Shown here: positions 1 through 9,811 of the stretch, piece by piece
Layout: each line of letters starts with the position of its first letter
Numbering within the stretch: position 1 is the first letter of the stretch
Source: Bacteroidales bacterium
GTDB lineage: Bacteria; Bacteroidota; Bacteroidia; Bacteroidales; GWA2-32-17
Direction of reading: 5' to 3'
NCBI GenBank assembly: GCA_013314715.1
Contig: JABUFC010000032.1
Coordinates: forward strand, 1 to 40,732
Length of the DNA stretch: 40,732 nt
Program-made: the position numbers and the translations under genes
The notes under the pieces: generated by a model
Databases searched by the model: none
Told to the model about the DNA's origin: nothing
Seen by the model: only the letters and a program-made list of their open reading frames with translations

Positions 1-2
1 AC

Positions 3-377
3 GAAACGCAGTTAGTAGCCGTTACCAATAAGGGTTGTACCGATACCGCCAAGGCTATCATAAAAATACTTGAGCAATATACGTTCTATGCTCCTACTGC
101 CTTTAGTCCCGATGGCGACCGCAACAATGACTTTTTCTATGTGGTAGCTCATGGTATTAAAGAAGAAGGCTTTTATTTAGAGGTTTACGATCGTTGGGGC
201 GAGGTAATTTGGAGCACTAAGACCTATAGCAAGCTCGATGAGCGTAGCGAAAAATGGGACGGACGTGCTAAAAACCATGAAATTGTGCCAATCGGCACCT
301 ATACATGGAGGGCTGTGTTTAGAGATAGTTTTGATAAGTTGCACGAAGAAGTTGGAGCAGTTTCTGTAATTCGATAA
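3..377 (+). CDS. Secreted protein, C-terminal fragment with gliding-motility-associated (T9SS type B) sorting domain
   Basis: The reading frame is open from base 3 at the left window edge and ends with TAA at 375-377, so only the last ~124 codons are present. The fragment carries the hallmark FSPDGDRNNDFF block followed by EVYDRWGEVIW, which is the gliding-motility-associated C-terminal domain (CHU_C, T9SS type B). In this family the domain directs export of large surface proteins through the type IX secretion system. A residue run just before it (VTNKGCTDTA) looks like the end of a PKD-like or immunoglobulin-like repeat. The function of the missing N-terminal part cannot be judged. The next gene has its own promoter, so this is probably the end of its transcription unit. 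Confidence 0.85.
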   Translation, partial: ETQLVAVTNKGCTDTAKAIIKILEQYTFYAPTAFSPDGDRNNDFFYVVAHGIKEEGFYLEVYDRWGEVIWSTKTYSKLDERSEKWDGRAKNHEIVPIGTYTWRAVFRDSFDKLHEEVGAVSVIR

Positions 378-381
378 TTTT

Positions 382-412
382 TTTGATTAAAACGATTTAG
401 TTCGTATCTTTG
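382..412 (+). promoter_or_regulatory. Bacteroidota-type promoter of the C10 protease gene
   Basis: TTTG at 382-385 and TATCTTTG at 405-412 match the Bacteroidota primary sigma-factor consensus (TTTG, then TAnnTTTG) with a 19-nt spacer. The ATG at 430 lies 17 nt after the -7 box, giving a very short leader. The same TATCTTTGAC core precedes the peptidase E gene. Confidence 0.6.
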
Positions 413-429
413 ACAAAAATTTTTTTGTT

Positions 430-2139
430 ATGATACGAACTTTTGCTTTTTTATATTTGGTTGTTATTCCATTTTTTGTATTTGCCAAGTATGTAGAATC
501 AGATAGAGCTCTTAAAGTAGCTAAACAATTTTATCAAAAACAATACTATCGTTTTAACTATGAAATTAAAAACATCTCGATAAAAGATGTTCATAGTTAT
601 TTTATAAATAATCGTTTAGCATGCTATATTATTAGAATAAACCCCAATGGATTTGTTATTACCAGTGCAGATGATAACGCTTTTCCAATTATTGGATATT
701 CTTTTAATGAAGATATTATACCTCAGCAATTACCGGAGTCTATGAAAAATTATTTAGATTTGGCATCTGAACAAATTCTAAAAGCTAGAGAATTAAAAAA
801 AAGTTATTATAACGATATCTGGCTTAAAATTGAAAATGAACCTCTAACCAAAACAACGTTATCAAGTAATGCAATAAGTCCTTTTTTGAATTTATACTGG
901 GATCAAGGAGTACCTTATAATAACTACTGTCCACCAAGTAGTCATGGTCCTGGTGGTCACTGCGTCACGGGTTGTGTTGCCACAGCTATGGCAATGACGA
1001 TGAAATATTACAATTATCCTGAACATGGGAAAGGTGAAAAAACTTTTATCTGGTCAGATATTGACACCATTGATTACGAAAACACCTATTATCGATGGTC
1101 TGAAATGACGTCTTATGCCAATAGTCAGAGTGGCGATGCTATAGCTGAATTGATGTATCATTGTGGTGTAGCCGTTAATATGAACTATGGACCCGATGGA
1201 TCTTCAAGTTACACAGAATGGGTTCCAGATGCTATGAAAGATTACTTTAGATATCATCCTTCTATCCGTTTTAAAGATAGATCTAAGTTTACCGATTATG
1301 ACTGGGATATTCTAATAAGAGACCAATTAAATCTTAAACGACCTGTTATTTATAGTGGGAGCGGTACAGGTGGACATGCATTTGTTTGCGACGGTTATCA
1401 AGATACTTGTTTTTATCATTTTAATTGGGGATGGAGTGGTTACGCTAATGGTTACTATTACTACAATGACCTAACTCCTGGAAGTAATGATTTCTCTTAT
1501 GGCCAAGGAGCTGTTATAAACATTATGCCGTATTTTGCAGATTATTGTAATCAAGACAATATCTTAATTGACACTACACGAACATTGGAAGATGGTAGCG
1601 GATTATCTTATTATTGGAATAATACACATTGTTCATGGCTTATAAAACCCAGAGGCGCTAGTCAAATAAAATTAAATTTCACAAATTTTAATACCGAAAC
1701 TAATTATGACGTTCTCTCCATTTATGATGGCGAAACCGATCAAGCTCCCCTTATTGGAAGTTTTTCGGGCAACCAATTACCTAGTGAGATTTTATCTACC
1801 GGGAATGCTTTGTTTTTAACATTCAATACCAATGATACCATTCAAGGGCAAGGATGGGAACTATATTACACTTCTATTTTTGTTGGAATTGAACCAATCA
1901 ACTTAGAAAATCAGTTTCAACTTTTCCCTAATCCTGTTAATAATTATTTAACAATCACCTCTAAATCAAATGAAAATTATACAATTCATATTTATAATGT
2001 ATTGGGCGAAAAGGTTTATTCACAGACGACAAAAAATGATTTGCTAATCAATACTGCTTCGCTTAACAACGGACTTTATCTAATTGAAATTTCACAACAG
2101 TATCAAAAAATCAGAAAAAAATTCATCGTTAAGCACTAA
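430..2139 (+). CDS. Secreted C10 (streptopain-like) cysteine protease with CUB-like and T9SS type A sorting domains
   Basis: Residues 1-19 form a signal peptide ending FVFA. Residues ~20-130 resemble the C10 propeptide (YVESDRALKVAKQFY). The catalytic domain holds the Cys motif GCVATAMAM (Cys182) and the His motif GGHAFVCDGY (His316), followed by FNWGWSGYANGYY; these match the streptopain Cys/His/Trp blocks in order and spacing. Residues ~395-480 look like a CUB domain (NTHCSWLIKP, NYDVLSIYDG, LFLTFNT). The last ~75 residues are a T9SS type A sorting domain starting LFPNPVNNYLTI and ending KKFIVKH. The expected role is an extracellular or surface-bound protease secreted through T9SS. The start is set by the signal peptide and the promoter 17 nt upstream. 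Confidence 0.9.
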   Translation: MIRTFAFLYLVVIPFFVFAKYVESDRALKVAKQFYQKQYYRFNYEIKNISIKDVHSYFINNRLACYIIRINPNGFVITSADDNAFPIIGYSFNEDIIPQQLPESMKNYLDLASEQILKARELKKSYYNDIWLKIENEPLTKTTLSSNAISPFLNLYWDQGVPYNNYCPPSSHGPGGHCVTGCVATAMAMTMKYYNYPEHGKGEKTFIWSDIDTIDYENTYYRWSEMTSYANSQSGDAIAELMYHCGVAVNMNYGPDGSSSYTEWVPDAMKDYFRYHPSIRFKDRSKFTDYDWDILIRDQLNLKRPVIYSGSGTGGHAFVCDGYQDTCFYHFNWGWSGYANGYYYYNDLTPGSNDFSYGQGAVINIMPYFADYCNQDNILIDTTRTLEDGSGLSYYWNNTHCSWLIKPRGASQIKLNFTNFNTETNYDVLSIYDGETDQAPLIGSFSGNQLPSEILSTGNALFLTFNTNDTIQGQGWELYYTSIFVGIEPINLENQFQLFPNPVNNYLTITSKSNENYTIHIYNVLGEKVYSQTTKNDLLINTASLNNGLYLIEISQQYQKIRKKFIVKH

Positions 2140-2182
2140 TTTTTTCATTTTTCAACAAGCTTTTTTTCATTATTTGACGAAA

Positions 2183-2203
2183 ATTTATCATTATGGGATA
2201 AAT
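2183..2203 (+). terminator. Possible weak terminator after the C10 protease
   Basis: ATTTATC at 2183-2189 pairs with GATAAAT at 2197-2203 around a 7-nt loop and is followed by a T-rich stretch (TATTTTTATTTG). The stem is entirely A/T except for one G-C pair, so this is only a candidate. Confidence 0.25.
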
Positions 2204-2301
2204 ACGTATTTTTATTTGATGAAAATTGAGTAAATTTACCTACAGCCTTATAACGTTTGACAAACTTTTACGTAAAAATTGACAAAGAAATTACTTTTGT
2301 C

Positions 2302-5300
2302 ATGAAAAGAATATTTACTTTAATAGGTTTAATAATAGCGAGTAATCTTATCTTTTCGCAAAGTACAACTAATTATACATTTAGCTCGCTATCAGATGGT
2401 TCATTAACCGATATGTCGTCGGGAACGACACAACTTATTGGTCCTAATACCGATGGTTTAAACACCGGTATTTTTTCAAATACGAACCCAATCGGTTTTA
2501 CTTTTTATTTTATGTCCACTGCTTATGACCAATTTGTTGTTACCGAAGACGGAGTAATGCGTTTAGGCACATCATTATCGGCTATAAGTCGCACTCCCGA
2601 ACTGAATGTTAATAAGCCACGACTTGTTGCTTTCTCTTGCGATATGGCTACAGGATCTAACGGTAAAGTTCATTATAAAGTAGAAGGCACAGCCCCCAAT
2701 CGTGTTTGTATTGTGGAATGGAAAAACTGCTATGGTACCTTTCCTGCTTCCATGCCGGTTTTAGGTCAATTAACATTTCAAATTCGTTTGTACGAAACCA
2801 CAGGAATTATTGAATATGTCTATGGATATATGAACATGCAACGAAGAAGAGATAATAGTGATCTTGGAGCTATAGGGATAGGCAATTCGAATGCTAATAA
2901 TGGAGTTTTATATAAAACAACATCATTTTCTGACAATTCCATAGGAACAACCTTACCTGTTTATCTAATATGTCAATCCAAAATAACTACAACCGGTGAA
3001 GTAGCCGGCTTATCCTCAACAACCGATGGAGCTCGAAGGGTATATCGTTTTGTTCCTCCTGTTGCACCTGCAGCACCATCAGGGTTATATTTTACAGGCG
3101 TTAGTCAAACCAGTGTAACCTTAAATTGGACCGATAATGCTAATAATGAAACCCATTACCATGTTTATAGAAGCGATGATGGTGGATTAACTTATGAATT
3201 AGTGGCTGTTCTTCCAGCCAATTCTACCACCTCAGGACCTATAAACGGACTTCCAGATAGAACCTATTACTGGAAAGTATATGCTGTAAACGAAGGTGCA
3301 CGAAGTGATGCACTTGAAGGAGTTTGTTCTACTTTACCTGCAGGAACCATTCATTCTACAGTTACTGGAGGTTTATGGAGCCAAACAACTACTTGGGAAG
3401 AAGGTGTTTTACCGGGACCCAATGATGATGTCATTATCAAAGATGGAGCAACGGTAACTATTGATATCACTACTGCCGTTTGCAACAATTTAACCATAGG
3501 CGAAGGGAATTCGGGCAGATTAACTTTTATCGGTGGGAACACCAATGCCACTCTTACATGTGATGGCGACATTTGGGTAAAGCCCAATGCCACTTTTGAT
3601 GTAGATGGTTCAGCTACCGGAGGTACAAGAAAACTTATCGTTGGTAATCGTTATTATTCACAAGGTAATCTTACTGTGGACGGTATTTTTGACATGAACT
3701 GTAGCTCAACTGCAATAGCTGATGTTTATTTTAAAGGAAGTGTAAATGGCATTGTTTCCGGTAATGGACCAACTTGCGACTTCTATTCCATTTATGTTGA
3801 CAAAAGCAATAATTACAATAAATATATTGATATTCAACGCATTATCACTATTAGTTCACCCACAACAAATGGAAGCAGGTTAAATTTAACGAATGGATTA
3901 TTCAAACTTTCGAGCGCCTCAACCCTATCACCTTATTATGGCAATAATACCATAGGAAGCACAACAGCAGGTTTATGGCTAAATAATCCAAATGCCATTA
4001 TACAATGTGTAGGAGCTGGTACTACAACAGGAGCCGGCAATGCTACTATTGATGGTCTTTTACAAATATCTGCCGGACATTTTATTTATGGAAGTGGCGA
4101 TAATACTCTTTCTGTAACAAATAATGGTACTATTCAATTAGATGGTGATAATGCTAAAATAACCTTTTATGGGAAAGCTGATTTTGCAGCCAATGCCCAC
4201 TTAACGATTACAGCCGGTGATTTCAGATTAGATCCTCAAGCAGGGAATAATTTAGCAACAGGACATGTTTGTAATTTTAATACTACATCATATGTTATAT
4301 TCACGGGTGGTTATATTACTTTTATTGATCCTAAAAAATATACTACTTCAAGCGATTTTTATATTCCTTCATCAGGAGAGCAAAATAAAATACTAGTGGG
4401 AGGCACCATCCGATTAGGCGATGGTAGTAGTTCTGCCAATGGTTCTACCAGCGGTTTTATGATTACCATACCAACAACCTATGGATTTCCACTGGGTAAT
4501 ATAGAAATCAATAATCCTACTGGTACTGATAGATTTGTACGATTTACTCGATCTTCAGGAACTAATCCTATTATTGTTAATGACATTAACATTATTGCCG
4601 GCACATGGAATTTAAAAGGCATTTCTTTCAATGTTGGCGGTAACATAGTAAATAATGGAACCATTGACGTTTCAACTGCAAGCTCAACTATTAATATGAC
4701 AGGTTTAGCCTTACAAACTATAAGTGGTAGCGGTACACTTTCAGCAACCAATAATTTAGTATTCAGCATCAACAATTCGAACGGCATAACATTAAATATG
4801 CCCTTATCGGTTTTAAAATTAACGTTAACCAATGGAATCATTAATACCACAAGCACCAATATTTTAAAAGTATTATCTACAGCCGTAACTGACTTATCAG
4901 GCGGTTCATCAAGTTCGTATATCAACGGACCTTTAGAACGTAATATTACAACAGTAGCTAATACCTACAAATTTCCTATTGGCAAATCGGGTTATACATA
5001 TTTTGAACTAAAAAATCCGACGACTTCAGGTACTGTAACAATTAGAGCTGAAGTATTTGATCAAGATTGCGGTGGAAGCATCACTTCTCCTGCCGGTTAT
5101 GAAATTAACACTAACCGCTATTGGAATGTTCAAGTTCAATCAGGAACTTTTACTAATGGAATAGCAATTATATATGAAACGAACCCTACAACTAATCTTA
5201 TCATTGCAAAATCGAATACCCTTTCGGGAGTTTATGATGGGACTATTCACGCTTCGCAAAGTGGCACCTCGCTTACCACTAGTACTATCACAAGTTTAGG

Positions 5301-8300
5301 TTATTTCTGTTCAGCTGCTCCAACCTTTTTAAGCGGTACGTACAACTGTGGGAGTGGACAACCCTTTACTTCATTAACCAATAATGATGCTTCAGGATTT
5401 TTTAAAACAGTAGCATCAAGAGGATTAAAAGGAAATGTTACGTTACTCATAACTTCAGATTTAACTGAATCTGGAGCAGTCGCCCTTACTCCTTGGTCTG
5501 AAATAAATGGTAGCGGATATACCATTACGATTAAACCTGCTGATGCAACTATTAAAACAATTTCAGGGGCTGTAGCCAATGGAATGATTCGTTTAGATGG
5601 TTCAGATAAAGTTACATTTGACGGAAGTTACAATGGAATCGGTAATTACTTATTATTCAGAAATACCAATACTTCTAATCCTGTATTTACTTTTATGAAT
5701 GAAGCTACCTATGATACTCTAAAAAATATTACCATTGAATCAGGAAATACTAACGCAACTAGCGGAGCTGTTTTGTTCAGAACCTCTACAGCAACTACAA
5801 ACCTTGGAAATAGTTTTAATGGAATAATAAATTGTACAGTAAGAGATCGTTCAGATGCAGCGGGAGTTCCTGCCAATTTAATCTATTCAAGCGGCACTGC
5901 TGGTAAATTAAATAATTCTAATTCTATTATTAATTGTTATCTATTTAATTTTACAAATAGTGGTGTTAATATTTTAGCTACAGGAAATGGTGATAATTGG
6001 ATAATAAACAACAATCATTTTTATCAAACAGCAAGCAGAAATACTGCCCAAAGTGCAATCAATATATCAAGTGGAATTGGTCATCAGATTCATCAAAATT
6101 ATATTGGTGGTAGTACTATTAATTGCGGTGGTACACCATGGACCAATACAGGCAATGTTACAGTTAAAGGCATAAGTATAAGTTCTACAGTTGGTTCGCC
6201 TATATCTATTCAAGGAAATGTTATTCAAAATCTATCTTTATCAGGTGCAAGTTCAACCTTTTATGGTATTGAAACTCTTAACGGTTCATTCAACATAGGA
6301 ACTACCGAAGGAAATACCATTGGCGACCCCAGTAGCACTTCAGATATTGCATTAGCAGGCAATACAATCAATGTTGGAATTAAAAACAACTCGTCAGCTT
6401 CGGTAAGTATATGGAATAATAATATCTATAGAATCACATGTACAAGTACAGGAACAAGCAGTACATTTATTGGAATATGGCATGCCGGAACCGGCTCATC
6501 AAATATTTACAATAATACCCTAGATAATTTACGTTCTGTTAGTTCAAAAAACACCATTGATACCATGGCTTTACAAGGCATATATGTGAGTGGTGCTGCA
6601 ACCGGTGGCGTTTATATTACTGAAAATAAAATCAGTAACCTTTTGCTTAATAATACCGGAACAGTGCAAAATAATGTTGCAGGAATTAGTATTACTGCGG
6701 TTGCTAACCCAATTATCAACAGAAATAAAATTTGGAATATAAAAAATGCCTCTACGAGAACAACAACCACGTCTCCCCCCACAGCATCAGGAATTAGCAT
6801 ATACAGACCATCTGCTTCATCCGTAGTTGAAATTAGAAATAACATGATTAGCCTTGGTAATGGAGCAACCACCAATACCGAATTTAATGGAATTTGGATT
6901 CAATCATCAACCAATGCATATACGGCAAAAATATATTATAACTCTATTCTCATATCAGGAACTCCTTCGAGCGGTGCCTTATCTTCATTTGCTCTGTTAA
7001 GAGGTGATAATTCTTCGACTACCCAAGGAGTATCTTTAGACATTAAAAATAATATTTTTGCTAACATTCGTAAAGGAGGTACCGGAAAACATTATTGCCT
7101 TGGAAACCAAGGCACATCACCCACGACCAATTGGTCGAATATTTCTGATGCCAATTTATTTATTTGCCCCAATGGAACTAATACAATTGCATTATGGAAC
7201 TCAAGCGATTTAAATATTAACTCATTAAGAACGAATTCGAATGGTGAAGCTACAAGTATTAGCATCATGAGCAGTACCTCAACAAATGCCGACGAAATAA
7301 TAGTTGCCAATTTATTTAACGATATCAACTCCGGAGATTTGCATATCAATGGAAACAACAGCGAAGCTTGGTTTGTAAACGGTAAAGGAAATCAAATTAC
7401 CATTAACAACGACATTGACAACGATAGCCGAAGTACTACATTTGTAGATGGCACAACCGACATTGGTTGCGATGAAGTTACGGTAACATCTACACCCATC
7501 AATGCAAAAACAGTAGGAACTATCGCTGATGGTAATACTACTGAATTTTGGTTTGGAAGCATTAAATTTGGACAAATAACATGGCATGGAAGCAACTTAC
7601 CAACCGCTGTTAATTTTACTATTTTTTCTCAAAAATATCCTGATTTAACAGATGGTCTAGGTAATCCATACAACAACTTAATGGGTGCTCAATATTCAAA
7701 TATTGTGTTTGAAATTTCACCCGTAGGCGGTGATATAAATACTTACACCTACGATTTAAGATTGTATTTTGATAAAAAATATGTTGGTACTATCGATGAT
7801 TTATCCGTAATTAGTATAGCAAAAAATCCTTATATTTATCCTACTCCTTCCTCTACCCCTGTCAACGATTACGGCATTTATTCTACCGTTACCGATTTAG
7901 GAAATACTTATTATGAAATTTCAGATGTTATAGGTTTTAGTCAATTTATTTTCTATAAAGGCACAGCTACTCCACTACCTGTAAATTTAGTTCATTTCTC
8001 CGGAAAGTGTAATAATGGTGATGTTGACTTAACATGGATTACAGCCTCTGAAACAAACAACCATTACTTTGTTGTAGAAAAAAGCAATGATGCCATTAAC
8101 TTCAATGCGATTGCTCAAATTCAAGGAGCCGGAAATTCCAACACTATGTTAACATATAATTACACCGACAAAAATGCTCTCTCTCAAGCAGTAAATTACT
8201 ACCGCCTCAAGCAAGTGGATTACGATGGAAAAACAACAACTTCTGAAATCATTGCTATTCAATGTAATTCTTTAGAAGAAAACTATGTTCGTATTGGAAA

Positions 8301-8523
8301 TTCTGAAAACTATTTAACCTTATTATTTAACACATCTTTATCTGGTAAAATCAATGTTCAGGTATTTGACAAAATCGGACGTTGTATGATTTCAAAGCAT
8401 TACGAAGGCGAAGAAATAACTACCATCCCCATCGAAAAACAAAACTTATCTACCGGACTATACACCATCGTTATACAATCGTCGCAAGGAACATTAGCCA
8501 AGAAAGTCGCCGTAGTTAAATAA
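2302..8523 (+). CDS. Very large secreted surface protein: Fn3, G8-like region, beta-helix and T9SS sorting domain
   Basis: A longer frame opens at a TTG at 2257, but the ATG at 2302 begins a clear signal peptide (MKRIFTLIGLIIASNLIFSQ), giving ~2073 residues. Visible parts in order: an N-terminal beta-rich domain; a fibronectin type III domain at ~252-345 (PAAPSGLYFTG, TSVTLNWTDN, YYWKVYAVN); a G8-like segment at ~350-450 (GLWSQTTTWEEGVLPGPNDD); a long Asn/Ser/Thr/Gly-rich stretch with recurrent short beta strands typical of parallel beta-helix repeats (for example WIINNNHFY and SIWNNNIY); a domain starting LPVNLVHFSGK that is common near the C-termini of T9SS cargo; and a type A sorting domain ending TLAKKVAVVK. 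It is likely a cell-surface adhesin or polysaccharide-binding protein. No catalytic residues are assignable. Confidence 0.85.
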   Translation: MKRIFTLIGLIIASNLIFSQSTTNYTFSSLSDGSLTDMSSGTTQLIGPNTDGLNTGIFSNTNPIGFTFYFMSTAYDQFVVTEDGVMRLGTSLSAISRTPELNVNKPRLVAFSCDMATGSNGKVHYKVEGTAPNRVCIVEWKNCYGTFPASMPVLGQLTFQIRLYETTGIIEYVYGYMNMQRRRDNSDLGAIGIGNSNANNGVLYKTTSFSDNSIGTTLPVYLICQSKITTTGEVAGLSSTTDGARRVYRFVPPVAPAAPSGLYFTGVSQTSVTLNWTDNANNETHYHVYRSDDGGLTYELVAVLPANSTTSGPINGLPDRTYYWKVYAVNEGARSDALEGVCSTLPAGTIHSTVTGGLWSQTTTWEEGVLPGPNDDVIIKDGATVTIDITTAVCNNLTIGEGNSGRLTFIGGNTNATLTCDGDIWVKPNATFDVDGSATGGTRKLIVGNRYYSQGNLTVDGIFDMNCSSTAIADVYFKGSVNGIVSGNGPTCDFYSIYVDKSNNYNKYIDIQRIITISSPTTNGSRLNLTNGLFKLSSASTLSPYYGNNTIGSTTAGLWLNNPNAIIQCVGAGTTTGAGNATIDGLLQISAGHFIYGSGDNTLSVTNNGTIQLDGDNAKITFYGKADFAANAHLTITAGDFRLDPQAGNNLATGHVCNFNTTSYVIFTGGYITFIDPKKYTTSSDFYIPSSGEQNKILVGGTIRLGDGSSSANGSTSGFMITIPTTYGFPLGNIEINNPTGTDRFVRFTRSSGTNPIIVNDINIIAGTWNLKGISFNVGGNIVNNGTIDVSTASSTINMTGLALQTISGSGTLSATNNLVFSINNSNGITLNMPLSVLKLTLTNGIINTTSTNILKVLSTAVTDLSGGSSSSYINGPLERNITTVANTYKFPIGKSGYTYFELKNPTTSGTVTIRAEVFDQDCGGSITSPAGYEINTNRYWNVQVQSGTFTNGIAIIYETNPTTNLIIAKSNTLSGVYDGTIHASQSGTSLTTSTITSLGYFCSAAPTFLSGTYNCGSGQPFTSLTNNDASGFFKTVASRGLKGNVTLLITSDLTESGAVALTPWSEINGSGYTITIKPADATIKTISGAVANGMIRLDGSDKVTFDGSYNGIGNYLLFRNTNTSNPVFTFMNEATYDTLKNITIESGNTNATSGAVLFRTSTATTNLGNSFNGIINCTVRDRSDAAGVPANLIYSSGTAGKLNNSNSIINCYLFNFTNSGVNILATGNGDNWIINNNHFYQTASRNTAQSAINISSGIGHQIHQNYIGGSTINCGGTPWTNTGNVTVKGISISSTVGSPISIQGNVIQNLSLSGASSTFYGIETLNGSFNIGTTEGNTIGDPSSTSDIALAGNTINVGIKNNSSASVSIWNNNIYRITCTSTGTSSTFIGIWHAGTGSSNIYNNTLDNLRSVSSKNTIDTMALQGIYVSGAATGGVYITENKISNLLLNNTGTVQNNVAGISITAVANPIINRNKIWNIKNASTRTTTTSPPTASGISIYRPSASSVVEIRNNMISLGNGATTNTEFNGIWIQSSTNAYTAKIYYNSILISGTPSSGALSSFALLRGDNSSTTQGVSLDIKNNIFANIRKGGTGKHYCLGNQGTSPTTNWSNISDANLFICPNGTNTIALWNSSDLNINSLRTNSNGEATSISIMSSTSTNADEIIVANLFNDINSGDLHINGNNSEAWFVNGKGNQITINNDIDNDSRSTTFVDGTTDIGCDEVTVTSTPINAKTVGTIADGNTTEFWFGSIKFGQITWHGSNLPTAVNFTIFSQKYPDLTDGLGNPYNNLMGAQYSNIVFEISPVGGDINTYTYDLRLYFDKKYVGTIDDLSVISIAKNPYIYPTPSSTPVNDYGIYSTVTDLGNTYYEISDVIGFSQFIFYKGTATPLPVNLVHFSGKCNNGDVDLTWITASETNNHYFVVEKSNDAINFNAIAQIQGAGNSNTMLTYNYTDKNALSQAVNYYRLKQVDYDGKTTTSEIIAIQCNSLEENYVRIGNSENYLTLLFNTSLSGKINVQVFDKIGRCMISKHYEGEEITTIPIEKQNLSTGLYTIVIQSSQGTLAKKVAVVK

Positions 8524-8549
8524 AGCGACAAGTCCATCAACTTCTCTTC

Positions 8550-9479
8550 TCAGTTTTCATTTTTACCAGAACCTATCTTATGTAGGTATTTATAAATATT
8601 ACCCAACGATAATAATTTTAAAATAGTAAAAGCTATCAAGACACGAGTTAAAATAATGATCCAGAAATTTCCGCCAACAATAGCAAAAATAAGCGAATCT
8701 TCGACAATAGCATGAGCTAAAACCAGAAAAATAGTTATTAACGCAGTATCTTTAACTTTGATGACACCATTTTGCATGAATTGAAACATAATACCCGAAC
8801 CATAAACAATACCAAAGAAAAATCCTGTGAGCCAAGGTACCACTCCCCCACCTGAAATACCAAAAAAACGTCCAATTGCATGGAAAATGGGTTTTAATTT
8901 TTGCATAAAAGACCAACGTTTTAACAGCTCATAGCTTACCTGAATAAGAAAAACCAAGATGAAAATCTGCATCATAGTGGTAATAATGCCCAATACAACC
9001 TTATACCAATCGACCGTTGTCGATGTTTTAAAAAAGGGATTTAATACAGCCCCATAAACTTCTGCAGGAAGTAATAAATTAGCCATAAATCCAGCAAAAA
9101 GTCCTAACACTATCCTAAAAAAAGCAATGCGAATGGTAGCAAAACGAAGTTTCATTAAAATACCCGTCTCCACAAGTAAATTATGTGAGAATCCAATAAC
9201 AATTCCTAAAATAGTAATCTCGCGAGCCGAAAGATTTAAAGCAGGAATAGTGGCTATTCCCGCATATACATTTCCTAAAAAAGATGCAATAAGAGTGATA
9301 GAAGCTTTACCAGGTAAACCCATAAATTCCATCACAGGCGACAGGTAAGGACTTAGCCAATCGAAAAAGCCTACTTGTCGCAACAACGATGACAATAACG
9401 ACAACGGCACATAAACTTTTATTAACAACCACGATACCTTGGTCGCTGCTTTTATTGCATGAATGGCTATTTTCTTCAT
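8550..9479 (-). CDS. Nucleoside-recognition (Gate) domain membrane protein
   Basis: This 309-residue polytopic membrane protein has about eight hydrophobic segments. It shows the pattern of the nucleoside recognition/Gate family (YjiH and SpmA/B-like), including LPGKASITLIASFLGNVYAG and GIVIGFSHNLLVETGIL. A frame eight codons longer exists, but MKKIAIHAIKAATK is the better start because a TAnnTTTG box lies inside the longer version. The family is predicted to take part in transport, but its substrate is poorly defined, so none is claimed. The gene converges on the large surface-protein gene with a 26-nt gap. Confidence 0.7.
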   Translation of the reverse strand: MKKIAIHAIKAATKVSWLLIKVYVPLSLLSSLLRQVGFFDWLSPYLSPVMEFMGLPGKASITLIASFLGNVYAGIATIPALNLSAREITILGIVIGFSHNLLVETGILMKLRFATIRIAFFRIVLGLFAGFMANLLLPAEVYGAVLNPFFKTSTTVDWYKVVLGIITTMMQIFILVFLIQVSYELLKRWSFMQKLKPIFHAIGRFFGISGGGVVPWLTGFFFGIVYGSGIMFQFMQNGVIKVKDTALITIFLVLAHAIVEDSLIFAIVGGNFWIIILTRVLIAFTILKLLSLGNIYKYLHKIGSGKNEN

Positions 9480-9491
9480 ATAAATATCGGA

Positions 9492-9499
9492 CAAAAATA
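9492..9499 (-). promoter_or_regulatory. Candidate -7 box for the nucleoside-recognition gene
   Basis: On the minus strand this reads TATTTTTG, matching TAnnTTTG, 12 nt before the chosen ATG (9479). The -33 element is not convincing. The box argues against the upstream start at 9503. Confidence 0.4.
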
Positions 9500-9503
9500 A
9501 CAA

Positions 9504-9764
9504 ATAAATTCGAGCTTTTGCCTAAATCTCATTATTTGTTTTTACCAACTATACAATAACAACTACCATTTGTAAATTCAAACCAACTATATATGCAATA
9601 ACAACGTAGTTTAAAAAAATATGCCGCTTGAAAATCAAGGCTGTCTAAAATAATTTATAAATAAAACTTATACTATTGATAATTGATAATCGATAATATA
9701 ATAAATAACTTATTTTCAAAATTACAAAAGTCAAATTAGTTTTGTTCTATGATAAATTTATTTA
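9504..9764. other. AT-rich divergent intergenic region with short direct repeats
   Basis: No gene is supported here. Two short patterns are visible. One is an imperfect direct repeat (9544-9563 and 9582-9605, both starting ACCAACTATA and ending CAATAACAAC). The other is three copies of GATAAT with a 7-nt period at 9678-9697. The region separates divergent genes, so it should hold both promoters; the repeats could be regulator sites, but nothing proves it. Confidence 0.4.
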
Positions 9765-9796
9765 TTTGGGTAATAAAACTAAAAAAAGTATCTTTG
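9765..9796 (+). promoter_or_regulatory. Promoter of the peptidase E gene
   Basis: TTTG at 9765-9768 and TATCTTTG at 9789-9796 are separated by 20 nt, a good match to the Bacteroidota consensus. The box lies 15 nt before the ATG at 9812 and downstream of the longer in-frame start at 9749, which supports the shorter protein. Confidence 0.6.
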
Positions 9797-9811
9797 ACAA
9801 AAAAAAACATT

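Noticed and set aside
2292-2299. TACTTTTG as promoter of the giant surface protein
   Set aside because: It ends only 2 nt before the ATG at 2302, so transcription would begin inside the coding region; no good -33 partner is present.
3351-3593. Minus-strand open frames inside the giant surface protein gene (also 4479-4925, 5301-5579, 6612-6875, 7092-7595)
   Set aside because: They are shadows of a Thr/Asn-rich coding strand that has a signal peptide, domains and a sorting signal; the antisense products have no recognisable features.
9678-9697. Three GATAAT copies as a regulator-binding array
   Set aside because: Simple AT-rich heptamer repeats in an AT-rich spacer; no support beyond the repetition, so only recorded in the intergenic entry.
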